This document shows positions 1 through 5,453 of a DNA stretch of 7,622 nt, piece after piece (positions within the stretch are counted from its first letter, which is position 1; each line of letters starts with the position of its first letter). The position numbers were made by a program, and so were the translations under genes. The stretch comes from Actinomycetes bacterium (GTDB taxonomy: Bacteria; Actinomycetota; Acidimicrobiia; Acidimicrobiales; RAAP-2). Below the pieces are notes generated by a model, which was not told the DNA's origin, did no database searches, and saw nothing but the letters and a program-made list of their open reading frames with translations. The stretch lies in assembly GCA_021806055.1 (NCBI GenBank), contig JAJZYE010000039.1, positions 1-7,622 on the forward strand. Direction: 5' to 3'.

Positions 1-311
1 AAGAGCGGCACGGCGCAGACGAGCAGGCTCGTGAGCGAGCTCGTGATGTGGCGCTCGGCGCTCGCCATCAGGTACCACGGGATGCCGAACTCCGCCACGG
101 CGAAGGCGGCGATCCAGGCGAAGTGCGCGCGGATCTGTCGGCCGTAGCCGCGCCCCAGTACCAGGGGCGCCAGGAGGAGGGCCGCCGGACCCGTTCGTCC
201 GAGCACCAGCACGCCCGGATCGAGTTGGCGCACGGCGACGCGCATGAGCAGGTAGGGGATTCCCCAGAGAACCGTCATGATGGCGAAGAGCGCCCAACCG
301 CGACGTGACAT
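1..311 (-). CDS. EamA/DMT-family membrane transporter, N-terminal part (cut by window edge)
   Basis: Reading the minus strand from the ATG at 311-309 gives 103 codons without a stop, running off the left edge. The product starts MSRRGWALFAIMTVLWGIPY and is strongly hydrophobic, with about four membrane segments near residues 7-27, 33-53, 65-84 and 88-103. The early WGIPYLLMRVAV stretch, followed by a helix with RTGPAALLLAPLVL and later AERHITSSLTSLL, resembles the first half of an EamA (DMT, drug/metabolite transporter) protein. Such proteins usually have ten helices and export metabolites or amino acids across the cytoplasmic membrane. The substrate cannot be told from the sequence. The gene is divergent from argC with only 65 bases between starts, so an amino-acid-related role is possible but is inference. 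No good Shine-Dalgarno precedes the ATG. A TACACT -10-like hexamer ends 6 nt before it, which would suit a leaderless transcript. Confidence 0.85.
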   Translation of the reverse strand, partial: MSRRGWALFAIMTVLWGIPYLLMRVAVRQLDPGVLVLGRTGPAALLLAPLVLGRGYGRQIRAHFAWIAAFAVAEFGIPWYLMASAERHITSSLTSLLVCAVPL

Positions 312-376
312 GGACCTAGTGTAGGGGACGATCGCGGATTTGCAGTTTTCATTGCTTGTGTGCATAAAATGGCATT
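312..376. promoter_or_regulatory. Divergent promoter region between transporter and argC
   Basis: This 65-base gap is the only clearly AT-enriched stretch in the window. On the plus strand TAAAAT (365-370) matches the -10 consensus at 5 of 6 bases and lies exactly 6 nt before the argC ATG. TTGCAG (340-345) could be a -35, but 19 nt away, which is long; read as CATAAA (363-368) the spacing is 17. On the minus strand TACACT (plus positions 318-323) lies exactly 6 nt before the transporter ATG, with a weak -35 candidate. Neither start has a convincing Shine-Dalgarno, so transcripts may begin at or next to the start codons. These are predictions from motif position only. Confidence 0.5.
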
Positions 377-379
377 ATG
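340..379 (+). promoter_or_regulatory. Candidate pair of ARG boxes (ArgR operator)
   Basis: Two adjacent imperfect palindromes fill the argC promoter. The first, about 340-358, has TTGCAG and ATTGC arms around a T-rich centre. The second, about 359-379, has TGCAT and GGCAT arms around AAAAT. Known ARG boxes are roughly 18-20 bp AT-rich palindromes, often in pairs; those of Streptomyces carry TGCAT/ATTGCAT-like arms. The spacing here differs by about one base from that pattern, so the match is suggestive only. The second box covers the predicted -10 and the start codon, so ArgR bound there would block RNA polymerase. The presence of argR in the operon fits autoregulation. Confidence 0.4.
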
Positions 380-1393
380 CGCGTGGGGATCGTTGGTGCG
401 ACCGGGTACGCCGGCCTGGAGCTCTTGCGACTGGCCGGGTCGCATCCGGACTTCGAGGTGGTGGTGGCGACGGGCGAGCGTCACGCCGGGCAGCGCGTCG
501 CGCACTTCGCCCCCGCGCTGGCCGCGCTCTACCCGTCGCTGGTCTTCGCGCCGCACGATCGGTTGGGTGACGCCGCGCCCGAACTGGTCTTCGTGGCGCT
601 GCCCCACGGCCAGAGCCAGACGATCGTCGCGGACATGGTGGCGCGCGGGGTCGCCGTGGTGGATCTCGGTGCCGACTTCCGCTTGAAGGACGCGGCGACG
701 TACACGCAGTGGTACGGCGAGTCGCACCGGGCACCGGAGCTGCTCGGGCGGGCGGTCTACGGGCTCGTCGAGCGCCACCGTCACGAGCTCGCGGGTGCTC
801 GACTCATTGCGTCGCCCGGGTGCTATCCCACCGCGACGGCCCTGGCCGTGGGCCCCTTCGTGGATCACGGCGTCGTCGAGGCGTCGTCCGTGGTGGTGAA
901 CGCGCTGAGTGGCGCCTCGGGGGCGGGGCGCTCACCGAGTGATCGACTCCACTTCGCACGCCTGGCCGGCAACGCTGAGGCCTACGCCGTAACCACGCAC
1001 CGCCACACGCCCGAGATGGAGGCGGAGTTGGGCGTGCCGGTCCTGTTCACGCCCCACCTGGTGCCCGTCAGCCGCGGGATGCTGGTGAGCGCCTACGCTC
1101 GGCTGGTGTCACGCGACACGACCAGTGACGACGTCCTGGCCCTCCTGCGACGGGTCTACCGTGACGATCCGTTCGTCGTCGTGAGCGACGAGCCGCCGAC
1201 GCTGAAGGATCCGCTCGGCAGCAACCTGTGCTTCGTCAGCGCCCGGGTGGACCCACGCACGGGCTGGTTGATCGCGATGAGCTCGCTGGACAACTTGATC
1301 AAGGGCGCCGCTGGTCAGGCCATCCAGGCGTGGAACGTCGCCAGTGGGCGACCCGAGACGACGGGTCTACCGCGATCGGGAGTGACGCCGTGA
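377..1393 (+). CDS. argC: N-acetyl-gamma-glutamyl-phosphate reductase
   Basis: This is the third step of arginine synthesis: NADPH-dependent reduction of N-acetylglutamyl-5-phosphate to N-acetylglutamate semialdehyde, in the cytoplasm. The 338-residue product is full length for the family. The N-terminal nucleotide-binding loop GATGYAG is at residues 7-13. The catalytic cysteine is Cys149 in SPGCYPTA, the conserved HRHTPE motif is at 208-213, and NLIKGAAGQA lies near 306-315. The ATG at 377 puts the Rossmann strand MRVGIVGATGYAG at the very N-terminus, as usual. No Shine-Dalgarno precedes it, but a -10-like TAAAAT ends 6 nt upstream, suggesting a leaderless message. It is the first gene of the arg operon. 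Its TGA (1391-1393) overlaps the argB GTG by 4 bases (GTGA), so argB is likely translationally coupled. In many actinobacteria argJ sits between argC and argB; here it is missing. Confidence 0.97.
   Translation: MRVGIVGATGYAGLELLRLAGSHPDFEVVVATGERHAGQRVAHFAPALAALYPSLVFAPHDRLGDAAPELVFVALPHGQSQTIVADMVARGVAVVDLGADFRLKDAATYTQWYGESHRAPELLGRAVYGLVERHRHELAGARLIASPGCYPTATALAVGPFVDHGVVEASSVVVNALSGASGAGRSPSDRLHFARLAGNAEAYAVTTHRHTPEMEAELGVPVLFTPHLVPVSRGMLVSAYARLVSRDTTSDDVLALLRRVYRDDPFVVVSDEPPTLKDPLGSNLCFVSARVDPRTGWLIAMSSLDNLIKGAAGQAIQAWNVASGRPETTGLPRSGVTP
1378..1382 (+). promoter_or_regulatory. Shine-Dalgarno of argB
   Basis: GGGAG inside the end of argC, 7 nt before the GTG at 1390. This fixes the argB start at 1390 rather than at a start codon far upstream in the same open frame (1228), which lies within argC and would add residues unlike any acetylglutamate kinase. 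Confidence 0.7.
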
Positions 1394-2187
1394 GCCGGGT
1401 CGTGGTCAAGCTGGGCGGTCACGCGGTGCGCGACGCGCGGGTCGACGCCCCCGCACTCGCGCAACTCGCCCAGGACGTGTGTGCGCTGCGCGCCGGCGGC
1501 GACGAGGTGGTCGTCGTGCACGGTGGGGGACCCCAGATTGCGTCGCTCCTGGCTCGACTCGGCGTCGGCGAGCGCTTCCACGAGGGGCTGCGGGTCACGG
1601 ATCTCGCCACGCTCGACGTGGTGGCGCTCGCCCTCGGGTCGCTCAATCAGGTCATCACCGCGGCGTTGAACCGCGCCGGGCTCGAGGCGGTCGGTCTGAG
1701 TGGGGCCGACGCCTCGCTGCTGCGCGCCGCGGCGCTCGGCGGCGACTGGGGCCGGGTCGGTGGCGTGCCGCGTGTCGACGCCTCGGTGGTGACGCGCGCC
1801 TGGTCGGTCGGCTGGACGCCCGTGGTGAGCCCGCTCGCGGTCGATGACGAGGGCTACCTGGTGAACTGCAACGCCGACACCGTGGCGGGCGCCCTCGCGG
1901 GCGCCCTCGGCGCGGCCACGTTGGTCCTGCTCAGCGACGTCGACCAGCTGCGCACCGACCCCGACGATCCGCGAACGGCCCTGTCTCGCGTGCGCAGCGA
2001 CGAGGTCGAGGCGATGTTGGCCTCGGGAGCGGCCCGCGACGGCATGCGTCCGAAGATGCGCGCGGCGCTGGACGCTCTGCGCGGTGGCGCGAGCCGGGTC
2101 GTGCTGGCCGACGGCCGGCGTGAGCACGCCGTGGCCGGGGCCGTGGCCGGCACGCTCCCCGTGACCGAGGTGCGAGCCAGTGAGTGA
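1390..2187 (+). CDS. argB: Acetylglutamate kinase
   Basis: It phosphorylates N-acetylglutamate with ATP, the second step of arginine synthesis. From the GTG at 1390 the product has 265 residues and begins VSRVVVKLGG. Visible amino-acid-kinase motifs are KLGG at 7-10 (Lys7 binds phosphate), HGGGPQI at 44-50, GLRVTD with Arg68, the NCNAD segment at 159-163 (Asn159 and Asp163 match the substrate and catalytic positions of the family), SDVDQL at 182-187, and GMRPKM with Lys222. The GLSGKDG-type motif reads GLSGADAS at 102-109, lacking the usual lysine. The protein starts directly at the first beta strand, so it lacks the N-terminal helix that makes many acetylglutamate kinases hexameric and arginine-inhibited. 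In length and start it resembles the arginine-insensitive dimeric type of E. coli. The start overlaps the argC stop, and argR follows after 24 bases. Confidence 0.97.
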   Translation: MSRVVVKLGGHAVRDARVDAPALAQLAQDVCALRAGGDEVVVVHGGGPQIASLLARLGVGERFHEGLRVTDLATLDVVALALGSLNQVITAALNRAGLEAVGLSGADASLLRAAALGGDWGRVGGVPRVDASVVTRAWSVGWTPVVSPLAVDDEGYLVNCNADTVAGALAGALGAATLVLLSDVDQLRTDPDDPRTALSRVRSDEVEAMLASGAARDGMRPKMRAALDALRGGASRVVLADGRREHAVAGAVAGTLPVTEVRASE

Positions 2188-2200
2188 GCGATTCGCGAGT

Positions 2201-2206
2201 GAGGAG
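2201..2206 (+). promoter_or_regulatory. Shine-Dalgarno of argR
   Basis: GAGGAG, 5 nt before the GTG at 2212, in the 24-base argB-argR gap. It is the strongest ribosome binding site in the cluster and supports the GTG start of argR. Confidence 0.7.
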
Positions 2207-2211
2207 TCCCC

Positions 2212-2715
2212 GTGACCAAGACCCAACGCCAGCACCGCATCAGCGAACTGCTGGAGAGTGACGTGATCTCGACGGCCGCGCAGGTCGTCGCGCGTCTCCA
2301 GAGTGAGGGGATCGCGGCCACCCAGGCGACGGTGACCCGTGATCTGCAGGAGCTGGGCACGATCAAGATCCGCGACGAGTACGGATCGCGGCGCATCGTG
2401 TTGGCGACGACGCCGGCGATCAGCTCCGCCCCCATCGACCACCTTCGCCGCATGATGGGTGAGTGGGTGGTCTCGGTGGCGTCGTCGGCCAATCTCGTGG
2501 TGATTCGCACACCCCCCGGATGCGCTCACGTCGTGGCGTCGGCGTTGGATCGCAGTGCTCTGGGCGGTGTGCTCGGCAGTGTGGCGGGGGATGACACAAT
2601 TGTGGTCATCGCCAGCGACGAGCGCGGTGGTGCGGCGCTGGCGGCGACGTTTCGCGATCTGGCGGGCATTGCCGCGGTGAAGGACGAGAGGAAGAGAAAG
2701 GGGACGCCACGATGA
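2212..2715 (+). CDS. argR: Arginine repressor ArgR
   Basis: A hexameric, arginine-responsive transcription factor that binds ARG boxes and represses arginine synthesis genes. The product has 167 residues, near the family's usual 150-170. Residues 1-65 form the winged helix-turn-helix: TQRQHRISELLESDVIS, then QATVTRDLQELG at 38-49 as the recognition helix. Residues about 80-157 are the oligomerisation and arginine-binding domain, with PPGCAHVVASALD at 101-113 and GSVAGDDTIVVI at 122-133; Asp127-Asp128 are the arginine-binding pair. The GTG start is supported by GAGGAG 5 nt upstream. The tail KDERKRKGTPR is unusually basic and is encoded by the purine run that also serves as the argG ribosome binding site. 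The TGA overlaps the argG ATG (ATGA). Its place between the early (CB) and late (GH) genes is typical of actinobacterial arg operons. It probably represses its own operon from the argC promoter. Confidence 0.97.
   Translation: MTKTQRQHRISELLESDVISTAAQVVARLQSEGIAATQATVTRDLQELGTIKIRDEYGSRRIVLATTPAISSAPIDHLRRMMGEWVVSVASSANLVVIRTPPGCAHVVASALDRSALGGVLGSVAGDDTIVVIASDERGGAALAATFRDLAGIAAVKDERKRKGTPR
2680..2704 (+). promoter_or_regulatory. Purine-rich ribosome binding region of argG
   Basis: A nearly pure A/G run at the end of argR, containing GAGAGG and AAAGGGG, ends 7 nt before the argG ATG at 2712. Together with the ATGA overlap it supports this start and suggests efficient, coupled translation of argG. 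Confidence 0.55.
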
Positions 2716-3932
2716 CCAAGCGCGTGGTGCTGGCTTATAGCGGAGGGCTCGACACGTCGGTCGCCGTGCGCTGGATGATCGAGAACTGGCACGTGGAGGT
2801 GGTCGCCGTTCTCGTGAACGTGGGCCAGGATCCTGAGAGCTCCGAGAGTCTCGACGACATTCGCTCGCGGGCGCTGGCGGCGGGTGCCATCGAGTGCGTG
2901 ATCGTCGACGCCCGCGACGAGATGGCGGAGGAATTCTGCGGACGGGCCATCGCGACCAACGCGCTCTACGAAGGAAAGTACCCGCTGGTCTCGGCACTCT
3001 CGCGCCCGGTCATCGTCCGCCACCTGGTGGCGCAGGCTCGGGCCTTCGACGCGCAGGCCGTGGCGCACGGCAGCACGGGCAAGGGCAACGATCAGGTGCG
3101 CTTCGAGGTGGGCGTGCACGCCCTCGCCCCTGATCTGGAGGTGCTGGCGCCGGCGCGGTCGTGGGGCATGACCCGGGCGGACTCGGTGGACTACGCGGCG
3201 CGCTGGGCGATTCCCATTCAGGCGACGAAGGACAAGATCTATTCCATCGACGAGAATCTGTGGGGTCGCGCTATCGAGTGCGGTGACATCGAGGACCCGT
3301 GGTCCGCGCCGCCCGAGGAGCCGTACACGCTCACGCGGGTGCGCACGAGTGAGCCGGTGGAGATGATTCTGTCGTTTCGCGAGGGGCGCCCGACGGCGTT
3401 GGACGGACAGGACATGGCCCTGGCCGAGCTCATCGCCGTGCTCAACGACCGAGTTGGCGCGACGGGGTTCGGCCGCGTGGACATGGTCGAGAACCGGCGC
3501 GTGGGCATCAAGAGTCGCGAAGTCTACGAGTGCCCCGGGGCGCTGGCCCTCATCATGGCTCACGCTGATCTCGAGGACCTCACGCTCGAGCGCGACGTGC
3601 ACCACGAGAAGAGGCGCCTCGAGACGCGCTGGACCGAGCTGGTCTACGACGGCCTCTGGTTCTCACCGCTGAAGGAGGCGCTCGATGCGTTCGTGGCCGA
3701 GACGCAGCGCTTCGTCACCGGCGACGTCCGCGTGCGCGTCGAGGCGCCCGGTGTGGCTCGCGTGGTGGGGCGACGCAGTCCCTACGCGCTCTACGACCAC
3801 GGCCTGGCCACCTACGACGCGGATGACGCCTTCCACCACGAGGACTCCGTTGGTTTCGTGCGCATCTTCGGACTCGGCGTGCAGACGTGGGCCGCCCGCC
3901 AGGGTGCCCGCCACGCCGCGCCCGGCACGTGA
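2712..3932 (+). CDS. argG: Argininosuccinate synthase
   Basis: It condenses citrulline and aspartate with ATP to argininosuccinate, the penultimate step of arginine synthesis, in the cytoplasm. The 406-residue length is right for the family. The N-type ATP pyrophosphatase P-loop AYSGGLDTS is at residues 8-16. HGSTGKGNDQVRFE is at 119-132, YSIDENLWG at 177-185, and the long signature GRVDMVENRRVGIKSREVYE is at 254-273. All are intact. The ATG at 2712 overlaps the argR stop by 4 bases and follows a purine-rich ribosome binding region. The stop at 3930-3932 overlaps the argH GTG. The C-terminal end after FVRIFGLGVQTWAAR is a short, non-conserved tail. Position after argR and before argH is the common actinobacterial order. 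No sign of frameshift or transfer. Confidence 0.98.
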   Translation: MTKRVVLAYSGGLDTSVAVRWMIENWHVEVVAVLVNVGQDPESSESLDDIRSRALAAGAIECVIVDARDEMAEEFCGRAIATNALYEGKYPLVSALSRPVIVRHLVAQARAFDAQAVAHGSTGKGNDQVRFEVGVHALAPDLEVLAPARSWGMTRADSVDYAARWAIPIQATKDKIYSIDENLWGRAIECGDIEDPWSAPPEEPYTLTRVRTSEPVEMILSFREGRPTALDGQDMALAELIAVLNDRVGATGFGRVDMVENRRVGIKSREVYECPGALALIMAHADLEDLTLERDVHHEKRRLETRWTELVYDGLWFSPLKEALDAFVAETQRFVTGDVRVRVEAPGVARVVGRRSPYALYDHGLATYDADDAFHHEDSVGFVRIFGLGVQTWAARQGARHAAPGT

Positions 3933-5329
3933 CCCTCTGGAGCGGTCGCTTCTCGCGACCGATGTCCCGGGCGCTCTGGGAGCTCTCCGAGAGCTTCTCC
4001 TTCGACCACGTGCTGTACGCGCACGACATCGTGGGCTCGCGCGCTCACGTGCGCGGACTCGCTCGCGCGGGACTGCTGACGGGCGAGGAAGCCAGCGAGC
4101 TGGATCGCGTGCTCGTGGCTATCGAGGGCGAGTTCGCCGCCGGCACGTTCGCCCGTCACGATCAGGATGAGGATGTCCACATGGCGATCGAGCGGCGAGC
4201 GACGGAACTCGCGGGGCCCATCGGGGCTCGCCTGCACACCGCGCGCAGCCGTAACGACCAGGTGGCGACAACGTTGCGTCTCTTCACTCGTGACGCGTTG
4301 AGTGCGCTGGGCCACGAGGTTCTCGACCTGGTCGACGTCCTGGTGGAACTCGGAGAACGCTACGAGGGTGCGTATCTGCCGGGGTACACGCACTTGCAGC
4401 GGGCTCAGCCCGTGCTCCTGGCGCATCACCTGGACGCCCACGCGTGGGCGCTGTTGCGCGACGTCGACCGACTCGCCGACACGCGCACGCGGCTGAACGT
4501 CTCGCCCCTCGGGGCTGGTGCACTGGCGGGCACCTCGCTGGCGATCGACCCCTCGGCCACGGCGTCGTGGCTGGGCTTTCGTGAGCCGTTCGCCAACTCC
4601 ATGGACGCGGTCAGCGATCGGGACTTTGTAGCGGAGACGCTGTCGAGCGTCGCGTTGCTCGGCGTGCACCTTTCGCGCATGGGCGAGGAGTTGGTGTTGT
4701 GGACGACGGCCGAGTTCGGCTTCGCCTCACTGGGTGACGACTTCACGACGGGGTCGTCGATGCTCCCGCACAAGAAGAACAGCGACGTGGCCGAGTTGGC
4801 TCGGGGCAAGAGTGGGCGAATGGTGGGGAACCTGGTGAGCCTGCTCACCACGCTGAAGGGGCTGCCGCTGAGTTACAACCGCGACCTCCAAGAGGACAAG
4901 GAGCCCCTCTTTGACTCGCTCACCCAGGCGTCGCTCGTGGTCACCGCTATCGCCGGCGCCTACCGGTCCCTGACGTTCCACGCCACCGTGGCGCAGCGGG
5001 CTGCGCACGATGAGCTACTGGGTGCGATCGACATCGCCGAGCGCCTGGTGGCCGATGGAATGCCATTTCGCCTGGCCCACGACCTAGTGGGCAGGGCGGT
5101 GGGGGACGCCGTCGCTGGTGGGATCCCGCTCAGTGACGTGGTCGCCGCCACCGAACAACTCGCGACCTACGGCGACGTGTTCGAGGAGGGCTACACGCTC
5201 GCGAGTCGGCGCTCGCCCGGTGCGGCGGGACCGGCGGCCCTCCCGGCCCAGCGTGTGCGCTTGGAGGCTGCGCGCGTGCGGGCGCGCTCGTCGCTGGCCC
5301 CCATCACGCCGGTTCTGCCGAGTCTGTGA
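3929..5329 (+). CDS. argH: Argininosuccinate lyase
   Basis: It splits argininosuccinate into arginine and fumarate, the last step of the pathway, as a cytoplasmic homotetramer of the fumarase/aspartase superfamily. From the GTG at 3929 the product has 466 residues, normal length, and begins VTLWSGRFSR, as ArgH proteins typically do. An upstream in-frame start (3887) adds only residues translated from argG. HTARSRNDQ is at 103-111, YTHLQRAQPV at 153-162 with the catalytic-type His155, and the mobile signature loop at 275-286, where Ser276/Ser277 supplies the catalytic serine. That loop reads GSSMLPHKKNSD instead of the more usual GSSIMPQKKNPD. KGLPLSYNRDLQEDKEPLFDS follows at 310-330. The GTG overlaps the argG stop (GTGA) and has no Shine-Dalgarno within about 20 nt, so translation probably depends on reinitiation after argG. 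It is the last arg gene; 124 non-coding bases follow. Confidence 0.97.
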   Translation: MTLWSGRFSRPMSRALWELSESFSFDHVLYAHDIVGSRAHVRGLARAGLLTGEEASELDRVLVAIEGEFAAGTFARHDQDEDVHMAIERRATELAGPIGARLHTARSRNDQVATTLRLFTRDALSALGHEVLDLVDVLVELGERYEGAYLPGYTHLQRAQPVLLAHHLDAHAWALLRDVDRLADTRTRLNVSPLGAGALAGTSLAIDPSATASWLGFREPFANSMDAVSDRDFVAETLSSVALLGVHLSRMGEELVLWTTAEFGFASLGDDFTTGSSMLPHKKNSDVAELARGKSGRMVGNLVSLLTTLKGLPLSYNRDLQEDKEPLFDSLTQASLVVTAIAGAYRSLTFHATVAQRAAHDELLGAIDIAERLVADGMPFRLAHDLVGRAVGDAVAGGIPLSDVVAATEQLATYGDVFEEGYTLASRRSPGAAGPAALPAQRVRLEAARVRARSSLAPITPVLPSL

Positions 5330-5349
5330 CAGGGCTGGACCACACTGGG

Positions 5350-5420
5350 GTGGTGGCGGACAGAGTAGTGGTGGCGGACAGAGTAGTGGTGGCGGACAGA
5401 GTAGTGGTGGCGGATAGGGC
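5350..5420. repeat. 18-bp tandem repeat, about 3.7 copies
   Basis: The unit GTGGTGGCGGACAGAGTA occurs at 5350-5367, 5368-5385 and 5386-5403 without a mismatch. A fourth copy starts at 5404, matches for 11 bases and then degenerates (CGGATAGGGC), ending by about 5420. Copies abut with no spacers, so this is a minisatellite and not a CRISPR. The plus strand is strongly G-rich (GGTGGCGG blocks) and could in principle form two-layer G-quadruplexes. The unit length is a multiple of three, so reading frames stay open through it on both strands, but I see no sign that it is translated. Confidence 0.95.
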
Positions 5421-5441
5421 GGTGGGAGAGACAGGGCCGAT

Positions 5442-5446
5442 GGGAG
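5442..5446 (+). promoter_or_regulatory. Shine-Dalgarno of the nuclease gene
   Basis: GGGAG, 7 nt before the GTG at 5454. No other start codon lies between the in-frame stop TAG at 5415-5417 and this GTG, so the start is well fixed. Confidence 0.6.
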
Positions 5447-5453
5447 CCGGGGC

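Larger units (their letters stand above)
5330..5453. other. Non-coding gap between argH and the nuclease gene
   Basis: These 124 bases hold the tandem repeat listed separately plus short flanks. I see no intrinsic terminator: the only hairpin candidate (ACCAC 5339-5343 with GTGGT 5350-5354) is short and lacks a T-run. I see no clear promoter either. Whether the nuclease gene is read from the arg operon or on its own cannot be told. Confidence 0.6.

Noticed and set aside
48..308. 86-codon open frame on the plus strand
   Set aside because: It is antisense to the transporter gene, whose hydrophobic EamA-like translation is far more convincing.
1228..1389. Upstream start for argB that would add 54 residues
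   Set aside because: The added residues are argC sequence read in another frame and do not resemble an acetylglutamate kinase N-terminus; GTG 1390 has a Shine-Dalgarno and a typical GTGA junction.
1315..2997. 560-codon open frame on the minus strand across argB, argR and the start of argG
   Set aside because: It is antisense to three well-supported genes, its translation is Arg/His/Pro-rich low-information sequence with no recognisable domain, and long antisense frames are expected in GC-rich DNA.
2526..3605. 359-codon open frame on the minus strand opposite argR/argG
   Set aside because: Shadow of the codon bias of argG; no motif, no ribosome binding site, composition unlike a protein.
3887..3928. 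Upstream start for argH that would add 14 residues
   Set aside because: The ArgH N-terminus begins with (M/V)TLWSGRF; the extra Arg/Pro-rich residues come from the end of argG.
3812..4669. 285-codon open frame on the minus strand opposite argG/argH
   Set aside because: Antisense shadow of argH with no recognisable features.
5339..5354. Hairpin after argH as a transcription terminator
   Set aside because: Only a 5-bp stem (ACCAC/GTGGT) with no T-run, and the second arm is part of the tandem repeat.
5350..5420. CRISPR array
   Set aside because: The 18-bp units abut directly with no spacers.
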